From: Actinokineospora enzanensis DSM 44649
Lineage (GTDB): Bacteria; Actinomycetota; Actinomycetes; Mycobacteriales; Pseudonocardiaceae
DNA length: 64,000 nucleotides
Reading direction: 5' to 3'
Assembly (NCBI RefSeq): GCF_000374445.1
Contig: NZ_KB894437.1
Span: 18,591 to 82,590, forward strand
The notes under the pieces were generated by a model. It saw only the letters and a program-made list of their open reading frames with translations, had not been told where the DNA came from and made no database searches. Positions 33,036 to 44,236 of this stretch are shown here, one piece after another (the stretch's first letter is position 1; each line of letters opens with the position of its first letter). The translations under genes were made by a program, and so were the position numbers.

Positions 33036-34496
33036 GTGACTGCATCCCGTGAAGGGCTCCTGCACGCGCCATTCCTGGGCGTGCTGGATGATGGCGCGCC
33101 CGCGATCCGCGATGGCGATGTCGTTTGGACTTACGGCAGGCTGCATGAGACGGCGCTGCACTGGGCGGGTCGCGTCGCGGACACCGTGTCGGGTCCGCCG
33201 CGCGCGGTCGCGGTGCTCGCCCGGCACCGGCGCGTCGCGTACGCGGCTCTGCTCGCCGCCCTCTACACGGGCGCGTCCGTCGTCCCGATCAGTCCGTCGG
33301 TCCCGGCGGCGACGCGGGACGCGATGCTGCACGCTGCCCGGGTCGACGCGATGATCACCGACACGGCGGTGTCGGGCCACTCCGTGGTGCGAGTGCACCC
33401 TGACGACCGCGGTCGGGGACTGGCCGAGCCGTTCGCCGTGCGCCCGGATTCCACCGCCTACATCCTGTTCACCTCCGGCAGCACCGGGGTCCCCAAGGGA
33501 GTCCCGGTCGCGCATTCCGCGGCCGCGCACTACTTCGACCACGTCGCCCGCCGTTACGACTTCGGCCACGGGGACGTGTTCTCCCAGACTTTCGACATCG
33601 GCTTCGACCTGGCCCTGTTCGACCTGTTCGCGGCCTGGGGCGCGGGTGCGACAGTGGTCGCCGTGCCGCCGCAGGCGTTGCGCGACATCGCCGGGTTCGT
33701 CACCCGCGCCGGGATCACGGTCTGGTTCTCCACACCCAGTGCCATCCCGTTGGCGGCGCGGACCGGCGGACTGCGCCCGATGCCTTCCCTCCGGTGGAGC
33801 CTGTTCTGCGGTGAACCCCTGCCGGTCGACGACGCCGAGCGCTGGCAGCGGTGCGCACCGGGTTCGCGGCTGGAGAACCTGTACGGGCCTACCGAGCTGA
33901 CGATCTCGTGCACGGCCCACCGGTACACGCGCGCCGACATCGAATCCCCCCAGGGGATAGTGCCGATCGGCGACCTGCACGACGGGCTGTCCGGGCTCGT
34001 GGTCGACACCGACGGGCACGTGGCCGCGGAGGGCGAGCTCTGTGTCGCGGGCCCGCAGACCTTCGGGGGCTACCTCGACCCGCGTGACGACGCCGGGCGC
34101 TTCCTGGACGCGGACGGTCGCCGCTGGTACCGCACCGGTGACGTCGTCCGCAGCAGGGCCGACGGCTTCGTCTTCCTCGGCCGCGTCGACCGGCAGGTGC
34201 AGATCCGCGGCGCCCGCGTCGAACCCGGCGAGATCGAACACCGCCTGCGCGCCGCGCCCGGTGTCGATGCCGTAGCGGTGGTCGCCCCACTCGGCGCCGC
34301 TGGTCGCGTCCTGGTCGCCTTTTACAGCGGGAAGGAGCGCCCCGCGGCCGAACTGCGGAACTTCGTGGCCGCCCGCCTACCGCCCGCGTCCACTCCCGAC
34401 CACTACGTGCACGTTCCGGACCTGCCGCGCACCAGCCGCGGCAAACTCGACCGTCCAGCGCTGCTGGCGCGAGCGGGAAGTCTCGTCGCGGCGTGA
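33036..34496 (+). CDS. Free-standing NRPS-type adenylation enzyme
   Basis: A 486-residue adenylation protein. Motifs: LFTSGSTGVPKG (A3), FDIGFDLALFDLFAAWG (A4, with the Asp235-type residue), LYGPTELTIS (A5), YRTGDVV (A7), GRVDRQVQIRGARVEPGEIE (A8), RTSRGKLDRP (A10 Lys). This is the true NRPS A-domain pattern, so an amino acid is the expected substrate. It has no carrier domain; the likely acceptor is the carrier of the next gene or the free ACP. The start is GTG 33036. It heads an operon with the ligase-carrier didomain (31 bp gap) and the KAS III-like gene. Confidence 0.92.
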   Translation: MTASREGLLHAPFLGVLDDGAPAIRDGDVVWTYGRLHETALHWAGRVADTVSGPPRAVAVLARHRRVAYAALLAALYTGASVVPISPSVPAATRDAMLHAARVDAMITDTAVSGHSVVRVHPDDRGRGLAEPFAVRPDSTAYILFTSGSTGVPKGVPVAHSAAAHYFDHVARRYDFGHGDVFSQTFDIGFDLALFDLFAAWGAGATVVAVPPQALRDIAGFVTRAGITVWFSTPSAIPLAARTGGLRPMPSLRWSLFCGEPLPVDDAERWQRCAPGSRLENLYGPTELTISCTAHRYTRADIESPQGIVPIGDLHDGLSGLVVDTDGHVAAEGELCVAGPQTFGGYLDPRDDAGRFLDADGRRWYRTGDVVRSRADGFVFLGRVDRQVQIRGARVEPGEIEHRLRAAPGVDAVAVVAPLGAAGRVLVAFYSGKERPAAELRNFVAARLPPASTPDHYVHVPDLPRTSRGKLDRPALLARAGSLVAA

Positions 34497-34527
34497 GCTG
34501 GGTGGTCCATCCGAAGGGAAGCTGGGT

Positions 34528-36249
34528 TTGATTACCGATCACGCGCGGATCACCACTGCGGGACTGCTCGACTGGTGGGCGCATCACTTTCCCGACGACA
34601 TCGCGCACATATTGCCCGACGGTCGCGATCTCCGATATGTCCAGTGGGCACGGCGAAGCGCGGAAGTCGCGGCTGCGTTGCACGCACGTGGTGTCGCCGT
34701 GGGAGAGTGCGTCGGCTTGGCGTTTCCGCGTGCGGCTATCGACGAGTTCGCCGTGCTGCTCACGGCGTTGCATCGGTTGGCGGCTGTGGCCGTGCTATTG
34801 CCCGCGGACGAGACCGGGCCCGGATTCGGCAGACTGGTCGCGGAGGGGCGGGTCACCCGGATCGTGGGTCCCCGTGCGTGGACCGTCTCCGCTCCGGTGT
34901 CGACCGTTCCCGTTCTCGCCGCGGAAGACCTGGTCGCCGACGGGGAACTCCCGGGACATGTGGTGCGACCCGGGGACACCGCCACGGTGGTGTTCACGTC
35001 CGGTACCACGGGTGAACCCAAGGCGGTCGCCGTCCCGCATGGCGACATCATGTTCGGGATGGCCGACCGGTTGCCGGAGTTCGCCGATGGTCCCGGTGGG
35101 CGAACCCTGTTGCACGCGTTCCCGCTCTCGGTCCCGGTCGGTCAGTGGGCGGCCCTCGCGCCGCTGTTGGCGGGCTTGCGCGTGGTCACGATGGCGCGGC
35201 TCGACCCGGGGCTGTTCCTGGAACTGGTCGACCGGCACGGTGTCACGGACACGGCCATGGTGCCCGCCACGGCGGCAGCCTTGCGCGACGCCCGGCCCCG
35301 GCCGGGGACGATGCGGCGGGTGATCGTGGGGTCGGCGCGAGCCCCGATGCCCGCGCTGCGCACCCTCCGCGCGCTCTTCCCGGCGGCCGAGCTCGTGGTC
35401 GACTACTCCAGCACCGAGTCGGGGTGGGCCGGTGCGTCCACTGTGGTCGGCGACGGCCACCGGCCCGGTCTGGTCGGCGCGCCGAACGCGGGCTGCGCCG
35501 TGCGGATCACCGACGAGCATGGCGCCCCGCTCGGCCCCGGCGAGACCGGGGTCGTCGAGCTGCGGCTGCCGCCCGGCATCCCCGTCCGCCACTACCCGAA
35601 CGACCCGGCGGCGACCGCGGCGACGTTCCGCGGCCGCTGGGTCCGCATGGCCGATCTGGGCAGGCTCGACGACGAGGGCAGGTTGCACCTGGTCGCCCGT
35701 ACCAAGGACGTGGTCAGCGTAGGTGGGCGCAAGGTCTCCTGTCCCGAGGTGGAGGCCGCGTTCGAGGCTCACCCGGCGATCCGGGAGGCGGCCGCCTTCC
35801 CGGTCGCCGACCCGATCCTGGGCGAGGAACTCGTGATCGCGCTCGTCGCCGACCGTGTGGTGACCGAACCGGAACTGCGGGCCCACGTCGTCGAACTGCT
35901 GGCACCGCACAAGGTCCCCGCGCGCGTCGTCATCGTCGACGACCTCCCGCGCACCCGCTCCGGCAAGGTGCGCAAGTCCGACCTGCCTGCCCTGCTGGCT
36001 CCCGCCGCACGCGAGGAGGGCTCGATCACCGGCCTCCTCACCCGAGCCGTGGCCGACGTCCTCCGGCTGGACGACGTCGGACCCGACCGCACGCTCGCCG
36101 ACCTCGGCGCCTCCTCGATCCAGGTGATCCGGGTCTACCGCCGCCTCAGCGATTCCCTGGCCGCAGACTTCGACGTCACCCTTCTCTTCGAACCGGTGCC
36201 ACTGGCCACCATCGCCGACCGTTTGACCGACACCATCCAGGCCCCGTGA
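34528..36249 (+). CDS. AMP-ligase fused to a carrier protein domain
   Basis: A 573-residue didomain. The ligase part (about 1-490) has VVFTSGTTGEPKA, DYSSTESGWAG, MADLGRLDDEGRLHLVARTK and RTRSGKVRKSD. The carrier part (about 495-570) has LADLGASSIQVIRVYRRL; the phosphopantetheine Ser is Ser530 in ASS, where LGxDS is usual (Asp replaced by Ser529). The start codon is TTG at 34528, with GAAGGGAA about 10 nt upstream; no better start is seen. It probably activates a carboxylic acid and loads it on its own carrier. The next gene begins 53 nt after its stop, with a better ribosome-binding site than the overlapping ATG at 36249. Confidence 0.92.
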   Translation: MITDHARITTAGLLDWWAHHFPDDIAHILPDGRDLRYVQWARRSAEVAAALHARGVAVGECVGLAFPRAAIDEFAVLLTALHRLAAVAVLLPADETGPGFGRLVAEGRVTRIVGPRAWTVSAPVSTVPVLAAEDLVADGELPGHVVRPGDTATVVFTSGTTGEPKAVAVPHGDIMFGMADRLPEFADGPGGRTLLHAFPLSVPVGQWAALAPLLAGLRVVTMARLDPGLFLELVDRHGVTDTAMVPATAAALRDARPRPGTMRRVIVGSARAPMPALRTLRALFPAAELVVDYSSTESGWAGASTVVGDGHRPGLVGAPNAGCAVRITDEHGAPLGPGETGVVELRLPPGIPVRHYPNDPAATAATFRGRWVRMADLGRLDDEGRLHLVARTKDVVSVGGRKVSCPEVEAAFEAHPAIREAAAFPVADPILGEELVIALVADRVVTEPELRAHVVELLAPHKVPARVVIVDDLPRTRSGKVRKSDLPALLAPAAREEGSITGLLTRAVADVLRLDDVGPDRTLADLGASSIQVIRVYRRLSDSLAADFDVTLLFEPVPLATIADRLTDTIQAP

Positions 36250-36302
36250 TGACCACGAGCGTGTCCGGGGCGGCTGCCGCGGGTGACCGTCGAAGGAGCG
36301 CG

Positions 36303-37178
36303 ATGTACCTGAGCGGGTTCGAGGTCGAGTTCGGTGCCCGGGTGCCGGTGGCGGAGCTGGCCGAGTTCGTCGGCGCGCGGGACGAGGTGGAGCTGCTCCT
36401 CGACGAGGGTGTCCGGTACGGCCTGGTCGCCGACCGGCCCGCGGAGGTCCTGGCGGCCGCCAGTGCGGTACGGACCCTGGCGGGCACGCGGCCGCTGGCC
36501 GCCGTGTACTGCTGCGAGACGATCGGTGCCCGCCCGCCCGCCTCGGCCGCCACCGCTTTCGCCGTGGCGGCCGGTATCCCCGATGTGCCGGTGTTCACCG
36601 TCGGCGGGGCGGGCTGTGGCAACCTCGGACCGGGACTTCGGGTGGCCAGGGGGCTGCTGGCCGCGGAGGGGCCGGGCTCGGTGCTGCTCGCCGTGGCCGA
36701 CCGCGCCCCCGGCCCGCGCTACCTGCCCGGCGACCTCACCGTGCTGTCCGACGGCGCCGCCACCTGCCTGGTGTCGACATCGCCCGCCAGGCCGGGGTTC
36801 CGGCTGCTGGGCAGCGCCGCCGTCACCGCGGCTGATCGGGCTGGTGCGCGACCGGGGCTGGCTGCCGCCAAGGCCGCGGCCGCGGGTGTCGCCGCGGCGG
36901 TCGGCAGGGTGCTCACCGAGGCGGACACCGCGGTCGACGAGTGCGCCCTGCTCCTGGTCGGCAACTACGGTGCCTCGGTGCGAGCGATGCTGGCCGCCGC
37001 CGCGGGATTCCCTTCCCGGACCGTGCACGCCCCGAACGTCGCCGACGGGCACTGCTTCGCCGTCGACCTGCTGCACGGCCTGCGTTCCCTCGAACCATCC
37101 GATATGGACCGAATAGTGCTGGTGGCCACCGGGCCGCACGCCTGGACCGCGCTCCTGCTGGAGTACCGCGCCTGCTGA
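36303..37178 (+). CDS. KAS III-like thiolase-fold enzyme
   Basis: A 291-residue thiolase-fold protein, somewhat short for a FabH. The nucleophile is Cys105 in GGAGCGNLGPGLRVA. The expected HQAN motif is replaced by VGNYGASVR (Asn221), and the GNTSAAS motif by DGHCFAVDLLHGL (His250), so the His and Asn swap places compared with FabH. This pattern occurs in KAS III-like acyltransferases that move an acyl group to an amine or alcohol. ATG at 36303 is chosen, with GAAGGAG 6 nt upstream; an overlapping ATG at 36249 is possible. It likely moves or condenses the unit loaded by the upstream ligases. A second such gene lies at 57723. Confidence 0.85.
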   Translation: MYLSGFEVEFGARVPVAELAEFVGARDEVELLLDEGVRYGLVADRPAEVLAAASAVRTLAGTRPLAAVYCCETIGARPPASAATAFAVAAGIPDVPVFTVGGAGCGNLGPGLRVARGLLAAEGPGSVLLAVADRAPGPRYLPGDLTVLSDGAATCLVSTSPARPGFRLLGSAAVTAADRAGARPGLAAAKAAAAGVAAAVGRVLTEADTAVDECALLLVGNYGASVRAMLAAAAGFPSRTVHAPNVADGHCFAVDLLHGLRSLEPSDMDRIVLVATGPHAWTALLLEYRAC

Positions 37179-37181
37179 GGT

Positions 37182-37979
37182 TCAGCGGTCCAGGCCGCCG
37201 GTGCGGCGCGCGTTCTCCAGCAGCAGGTGCATCGCGAGACCCGCCACGGCCAGCCAGCCCACGCCCACCAGCAGCTCGGCGCCCGCCGCGCCCACGATCC
37301 CCGCCCAGTCCCCACCGGACAGCAGCGCGCGCACGGCCGCGAGACCGTGGGTCACCGGAAGCCCGTCGGCCAGCGTGGCGACCGGTCGCGGCCAGTACGA
37401 CACCGGCACGTTGACCCCGGCGAAGGCCATGATCGTCAGATAGGACACGTTCAGGGCGGGCCACGCCAGGGTCGGGAAGCGCATCACCAGGGCGCTGAAG
37501 AGCAGGCCGTAACAGTAGGTCGTGAGCGCGCAGATCAACACAAGCGGGATCAGCAGGAGCGTGCGCGCCCCCGGCAGCGGGATGTCGAACACCGGGGCCA
37601 CCACCAGGAACACCACAGTGGAGCTGAGCAGGCCGCCGACCGGTGCATTGAGACTGCGAGCGGCCAGTGCCACCAGGTGGCTGCCGGGCGCGGCCATCAG
37701 CAGCGGCAGCTTGCCACCGCGCCGCTCCCCGGCGACGAACGCCATGGCGCCGACCGACTCCATCGTCATCACCGCGACCACGTTGCCCACGGCCAGGTAG
37801 CGCACCGTGTCCGCGTTCCCGACCACCAGGCCCACCGAGGTGAAGAACACCACCTGGAAGGTCAGCCGCAGCGCCCAGCCGCCCAGCCAGGAGCGGACCG
37901 TGTAGTGCGCCCGGTACTCGGCGAGGCCGATCCGCGCGGCCGCGGGGATGATCCGCAGCTGCGCGCGCAGCGTGCTCAT
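37182..37979 (-). CDS. ABC-2 type exporter permease
   Basis: A 265-residue membrane protein with six segments, third and last of the ABC-2 set. It reads IGLAEYRAHYTVRSWLGGWALR, a typical start of the ABC-2 family 'efflux' permeases, then MTMESVGAMAFVAGERRGGKLP (the intracellular coupling loop, E-R-x-x-G-K-L-P) and a C-terminal segment PVSYWPRPVATLADGLPVTHG, characteristic of these permeases. Its ATG overlaps the upstream permease stop by 4 nt (ATGA). With the ATPase at 38742 and the paralogue at 37976 it should form an exporter for the product of the surrounding locus. Confidence 0.9.
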   Translation of the reverse strand: MSTLRAQLRIIPAAARIGLAEYRAHYTVRSWLGGWALRLTFQVVFFTSVGLVVGNADTVRYLAVGNVVAVMTMESVGAMAFVAGERRGGKLPLLMAAPGSHLVALAARSLNAPVGGLLSSTVVFLVVAPVFDIPLPGARTLLLIPLVLICALTTYCYGLLFSALVMRFPTLAWPALNVSYLTIMAFAGVNVPVSYWPRPVATLADGLPVTHGLAAVRALLSGGDWAGIVGAAGAELLVGVGWLAVAGLAMHLLLENARRTGGLDR

Positions 37980-38737
37980 CCGACCAACACCCGCCCGTCC
38001 TCGCGGACTCGACGCACCACCGCGCGGGTCAGTGCCGCTCCCACGACGAGGTAGCCGCCGCCGAGGACCACGAGCGCGCTCAGCGCGGGCCATGGGTTCA
38101 GCGGCGCGGCAGCGGTGGCGGCGCGCAGCAGGTCCGCGCTCCAGGACAGGAAAACCAGGCGGGACAATGGTTCCAGCCAGTCCGGCAGCAGCCCGGTGGG
38201 GAGGAACACCCCGCCGAGCACGTACACCGGGTAGGTCAGCGAGTTCCGCACCGACGACGCCTCCCGGCCGAGTACGAACACCGTGCTCAACACCAGTACC
38301 GCGCCTGCCATCGCGAGGCAGGTGGCCAGTACGCCCACCACGAACAGCACCGGGTGGCCGAACTCCAGGCGCACCCCGAGCGCCACCGCCACCAACCAGG
38401 CCTCCACGAACACGACCAGTCCCGTGATCGAGACCGCGGCCGATCGGCCGAGCAGCACCCGGAAGAACGACGCGCGGGAGACCAGCACGTGTTCGAGCAC
38501 GCCGTCCCATCGGTCGCCCTCGACGATGCCCGCCGCCAGTCCCAGGCCCAGCGTCCACATGCCGATCAGCGCGGGCGCCAGCAGGGCGTGCGTGTCCAGG
38601 TCGACCCGGCCGCCGTGCCGGGTGATGGACAGCAGCACCAGCACCTGGAACGGCAGCGCCACCAGGGCCGCCACCCGGCCGATCCCGGTGCCGAACACCG
38701 CCAGCTGCAGGCGGAACGCCTGCGCCACGACCCGCAT
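37976..38737 (-). CDS. ABC-2 type exporter permease
   Basis: A 253-residue, six-segment permease paralogous to the next gene. It has GIVEGDRWDGVLEHVLVSRAS (coupling loop of ABC-2 permeases) and TYPVYVLGGVFLPTGLLPDWL (the conserved extracytoplasmic entry to segment 5). The stop overlaps the next permease start by 4 nt; the upstream ATPase stop is 4 bp away. The two permeases probably form a heterodimer. Substrate unknown, but the position within the locus points to the peptide or acyl product. Confidence 0.9.
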   Translation of the reverse strand: MRVVAQAFRLQLAVFGTGIGRVAALVALPFQVLVLLSITRHGGRVDLDTHALLAPALIGMWTLGLGLAAGIVEGDRWDGVLEHVLVSRASFFRVLLGRSAAVSITGLVVFVEAWLVAVALGVRLEFGHPVLFVVGVLATCLAMAGAVLVLSTVFVLGREASSVRNSLTYPVYVLGGVFLPTGLLPDWLEPLSRLVFLSWSADLLRAATAAAPLNPWPALSALVVLGGGYLVVGAALTRAVVRRVREDGRVLVG

Positions 38738-38741
38738 CGGG

Positions 38742-39716
38742 TCAGACCTCCAGTTCGCGGTGGCCGACCATGCGCAGGTAGATGTCCTGCAGCGACATCC
38801 GGTCGGTCCGGATGGTGGTGACCCCGGCCGCGACCAGCCTGGTCAGCACGTCGTGGGTGGTGCCCTCGGCGACCACCCGCACCCGGATCCCGCCGCGCTC
38901 GCCCGGTTCCACGCCGTCGACGCCGGGCAGGTCGGCGAGCTCGGCCACCAGACCGGGCGGCACGCCCTCGGCGTCCACGTACTCATACCGGGTCAGCCAG
39001 CCACCGAGCGTGTGCGGCGCCTCGGTGGCCAGCACCCGGCCGCCGTCGACGAGCGTGACCCGCTCGCACAGCTGTTCGGCCTCGGCCATGTCGTGCGTGG
39101 CCAGCAGCAGTGTGCGGCCCTCGCCCTGCAGTTCGCGCACCACGTCCCGGAAGGCCAGCGCCGCCACCGGGTCCATGCCGTTGGTCGGCTCGTCCAGGAT
39201 CAGCACGGCGGAGTCGCCGACCAGCCCGCGGGCCAGGTGCAGGCGCTGGCGCATGCCGCGGGAGAAGGTCTCGGTCGGCGAGTCGGCCCGCTCGGCCAGG
39301 CCGAACCGCTCCAGCAGCAGATCCACCCGGCGCGCGGCCGCTCGCCCGTCCAGGCCCGCCAGCGTCGCCCAGTACAGCAGGTTGCGCCGGGCACTGAGGC
39401 TGCCGTAGAGGCCGTTGTCCCCGCCCAACACCAGGCCGATCACCTCGCGCACCCGGCGGTGCTCGCCGACCACGTCGTACCCGAGCACCCGCGCCTGGCC
39501 CGAGGTCGGCACCAGCAGGGTGGCGAGGATCTTCATGAGGGTCGTCTTGCCCGCGCCGTTCGGGCCGAGCAGCCCGTGCGTCTCGCCCCGCTCGACCCGC
39601 AGGTTCACCCCGTCGAGCGCGACCCGCTCGGTGCGCGCCCGGCGGGGGCCGCGCCGGGTGACGAAGGTCCGGCGCAGGTCCCGGACCTCGACGGCGGGTA
39701 CCGCTGCCGTGCTCAT
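38742..39716 (-). CDS. ABC transporter ATP-binding protein (DrrA-like)
   Basis: A 324-residue ATPase of the drug-exporter (DrrA/CcmA) class. Walker A is LLGPNGAGKTTLMKIL, the signature is TFSRGMRQRLHLARGLVGD, and Walker B is AVLILDEPTNGMDP with the H-loop in LLATHDMAEAE. The C-terminal domain (about 230-324) matches the DrrA-type regulatory region. It overlaps the ALDH stop by 4 nt (ATGA) and precedes the two permeases, so all four genes form one transcription unit. It energises export of the product of this locus or serves as self-protection. Confidence 0.95.
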   Translation of the reverse strand: MSTAAVPAVEVRDLRRTFVTRRGPRRARTERVALDGVNLRVERGETHGLLGPNGAGKTTLMKILATLLVPTSGQARVLGYDVVGEHRRVREVIGLVLGGDNGLYGSLSARRNLLYWATLAGLDGRAAARRVDLLLERFGLAERADSPTETFSRGMRQRLHLARGLVGDSAVLILDEPTNGMDPVAALAFRDVVRELQGEGRTLLLATHDMAEAEQLCERVTLVDGGRVLATEAPHTLGGWLTRYEYVDAEGVPPGLVAELADLPGVDGVEPGERGGIRVRVVAEGTTHDVLTRLVAAGVTTIRTDRMSLQDIYLRMVGHRELEV

Positions 39717-41182
39717 GCCGGGTACCCCACGACCTTGGTCGTCAGGAAGTCGGCCAGCGCCGCACCGCCGCCGTGGTGCCCGTTGCCGCTGCCGCGGCGG
39801 GCCGCGAACGGGGCGTCCGGCCCGTACGGCAGGCCGCCGTGCACCGACACGGCGCCTGCGCGCAGGCGGGCCGCCACCGCTCGGGCCAGTTCCGGCGGGC
39901 CGCCGCTGACCGCCGCCGAGAGCCCGTACGCCGGTCCGTCGGCCAGCGCGACCGCGTGGTCCACGTCGTCGTAGGGCAACGCGACCAGCGCAGGCCCAGG
40001 TAGCTCGTGGCGGGCCAGGTCGGTGTCGGGGGACAGGTCGGCGATCAGCACCGGTTCGACGTAGAACCCGCCGCCCGCGGGCAACGCGCGGCCCGCGCGG
40101 ATGACGCGCCCGCCTGCCCGCTCGGCCTGCCCGGACACGGCGAGCACCCGGTCCCGCAGCTCTGCGCTCACCAACGGGCCCATCAGCACGTCCGGGTCCG
40201 CCGGGTTGCCGATCGGGACCTCGGCCATCCCGTCGGCGAGCAGCTCCAGCGCCTCGGCGTACCGCGCACGCGGCACCAGGACTCGTTTGTAGAGACTGCA
40301 GGCCTGCCCGGCGTGGAAGCAGACGCGGGCACCCGCCGCGGCGATGTCGCCGTCGTCGGCCCCGTCCAGCACGACATGCGCCCCGGCCCCGCCCAGGTTC
40401 AGCACCAGGCGCTTCAGCGTGGCCGCCGCGGCGTAGGCCACTGCCCGGCCTGCGGCCGTCGACCCGGTCAGGCCGACGAGGTCGACCGACGGGTGCGCGG
40501 CGAGCACCGTACCGAGGTGTGCGGGGTGCGCGGAGCTCACCACGTTGAGCACTCCCGGCGGGAAGCCCGCCGCCACAGCGTGCGCCCCCACCGCGAGCCC
40601 CGCCAACGGGGTGTGCGGGGACACCTTCAGCACGACCGTGTTCCCGGCCCCCAGGGCGAGCACGAGGCTCCGCAGCAGCAGCGCCAGCGGGAAGTTCGCC
40701 GGGGTGATCAGCGCGACCACGCCGACCGGCTCCGCACGCACCTCCCGGCCACTGCTGAACCCGTGGAAGCCGCGGGTGGGCAGGTCCACCAGCCACCGGT
40801 GGCGTTCGACCAGGTCACACAGCGACCCGGCCTCGTCGAGGGCGCCGTCGAGCTGGATGGACCTGGTCAGTCGGACCGGCACCCCACCCTCGCCGACCAG
40901 CAGCTCCCGCAGCCGTTCCCGGCTCGCGCGCAGCCCCGCGACCAGGGCGCGCAGGCAGGCCACCCGGCATGCCGGGTCACGGACCCAGTCGCCGCGGTCG
41001 AACGCGTGTCGGGCCGCCCGCACCGCCTGGTCGAGGTCCTCCACGGTGGCGTCCGGGACCGCGGCGAACGGCTCGCCGGTCGCGGGCGCCACATCGGGGT
41101 ACGTGCGCCCGCCCGCGGCGGGCCGCGACTCGCCGTCCACCAGCAGGGCGGCGGTCATGTCGATCGTCGCCGCGTCGATCAT
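39713..41182 (-). CDS. Aldehyde dehydrogenase with altered catalytic Glu
   Basis: A 489-residue ALDH-family protein. The cofactor motif GLTGSTAAGRAVA and the thiol Cys in CFHAGQACSLYKRVLVP are intact. The general-base Glu, normally in an ELGGK motif, is replaced: the segment reads RLVLNLGGAGAHVV, giving Asn. Such a change is seen in ALDH-like enzymes that act by acyl transfer, for example CoA-acylating types, or by reductive chemistry rather than hydrolysis. The gene starts at ATG 41182 and heads the exporter operon. Its place in the locus suggests that it acts on an aldehyde released from a carrier; the substrate is not shown. Confidence 0.88.
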   Translation of the reverse strand: MIDAATIDMTAALLVDGESRPAAGGRTYPDVAPATGEPFAAVPDATVEDLDQAVRAARHAFDRGDWVRDPACRVACLRALVAGLRASRERLRELLVGEGGVPVRLTRSIQLDGALDEAGSLCDLVERHRWLVDLPTRGFHGFSSGREVRAEPVGVVALITPANFPLALLLRSLVLALGAGNTVVLKVSPHTPLAGLAVGAHAVAAGFPPGVLNVVSSAHPAHLGTVLAAHPSVDLVGLTGSTAAGRAVAYAAAATLKRLVLNLGGAGAHVVLDGADDGDIAAAGARVCFHAGQACSLYKRVLVPRARYAEALELLADGMAEVPIGNPADPDVLMGPLVSAELRDRVLAVSGQAERAGGRVIRAGRALPAGGGFYVEPVLIADLSPDTDLARHELPGPALVALPYDDVDHAVALADGPAYGLSAAVSGGPPELARAVAARLRAGAVSVHGGLPYGPDAPFAARRGSGNGHHGGGAALADFLTTKVVGYPA

Positions 41183-41414
41183 CAGTCGGCTCCCCGCTCA
41201 CCTGTTCCCGCCGGTCGCGGGCGTTCTCGACGCTACTGGTCGACGCGGGCGATCCCGGGGTGCGCGATGTCCCATAATCCGGGCACACGGCGTCGTGCCG
41301 TCACCGGTCGTGTTCGGGGCGGGACCACGCCGTCATTGCTGCTCCGTTAGCATTCCGGGAGATTCCCGGCTCGGCCCTTGAGCCGGGAAGCACTGACCCG
41401 GGCAGGAACGAAAA
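41183..41414. promoter_or_regulatory. Divergent region between the ALDH operon and leuS
   Basis: A 232-bp non-coding region carrying the promoters of both directions. A leader hairpin lies at 41363-41389 (perfect 10-bp stem TTCCCGGCTC / GAGCCGGGAA, 7-nt loop), 25 nt before the leuS start. The GGCGGGACCACGCC run near 41321 recalls a T-box but lacks the UGGN bulge, so I do not call one. Confidence 0.5.
41363..41389 (+). promoter_or_regulatory. Leader hairpin upstream of leuS
   Basis: A perfect 10-bp stem with a GGCCCTT loop ending 25 nt before the leuS ATG. There is no following T-run, so it is a translational or stability element rather than a terminator. The role is a guess. Confidence 0.4.
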
Positions 41415-43889
<2,475 letters not shown>

Positions 43890-43896
43890 TCGCCGA

Positions 43897-43925
43897 CCGG
43901 GTGCTGCCCGCGTGGCAGTACCCGG
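43897..43925 (+). terminator. Terminator after leuS
   Basis: A 12-bp stem (CCGGGTGCTGCC with GGCAGTACCCGG, one G-U) and a 5-nt loop, followed by TTT. It separates leuS from the precursor gene, so the precursor probably has its own promoter in 43926-44028. Confidence 0.65.
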
Positions 43926-44028
43926 TTTCGGGGACGTGCGTGCCGGATCGGTGTGAGTGATGCTGATCTCGTCATGCACACGCCGTGGCCGTCCGATGTG
44001 GATGGTCGCGCCGACCACGGGAGATCCC

Positions 44029-44190
44029 ATGTCCCAGCACGATATCTCGGAGGCGGCGGACATCGAGTCCGACGCCAAGCCGGAGGGGCCCGCGTCCGCC
44101 CCCGAGCAGACCGGGGACGGCGCCGCCGCCACCCCGCGCCGGTCCAAGGTCCGGGTTCTGCAGTACTCCCGGTCCGACCTGCTGATCTGA
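44029..44190 (+). CDS. Putative RiPP precursor peptide
   Basis: A 53-residue peptide with a leader/core look. Residues 1-30 are acidic (MSQHDISEAADIESD, eight Asp/Glu). A linker follows at about 21-35 (Pro/Ala/Gly). The last 17 residues are basic and hydrophobic (RRSK-VRVLQYSRSDLLI). The basic pair Arg37-Arg38 could mark a cleavage site. GGGAGA lies about 5 nt before the ATG. It is followed by a hairpin and by five radical SAM genes, an unknown gene and an amidohydrolase on the same strand, so I read it as the substrate of those enzymes. The Tyr46-Ser47-Arg48 triplet and the Ser residues are possible modification sites. No homology search has been made. Confidence 0.72.
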   Translation: MSQHDISEAADIESDAKPEGPASAPEQTGDGAAATPRRSKVRVLQYSRSDLLI

Positions 44191-44204
44191 TCCCACTCCC
44201 ACCT

Positions 44205-44236
44205 GTCACCCGGGGGACCTGACCAACCTGGGTGAC
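44205..44236 (+). terminator. Hairpin after the precursor gene
   Basis: A 10-bp stem (GTCACCCGGG with CCTGGGTGAC, one G-U) and a 12-nt loop, without a clear T-run. It lies 14 nt after the precursor stop and could act as an attenuator, allowing more precursor mRNA than enzyme mRNA, as in many RiPP operons. The rest of 44237-44471 shows no gene I can support. Confidence 0.5.

Noticed and set aside
41300..41340. T-box-like GGCGGGACCACGCC run upstream of leuS
   Set aside because: Lacks the UGGN bulge and the specifier/terminator arrangement; only a chance resemblance.
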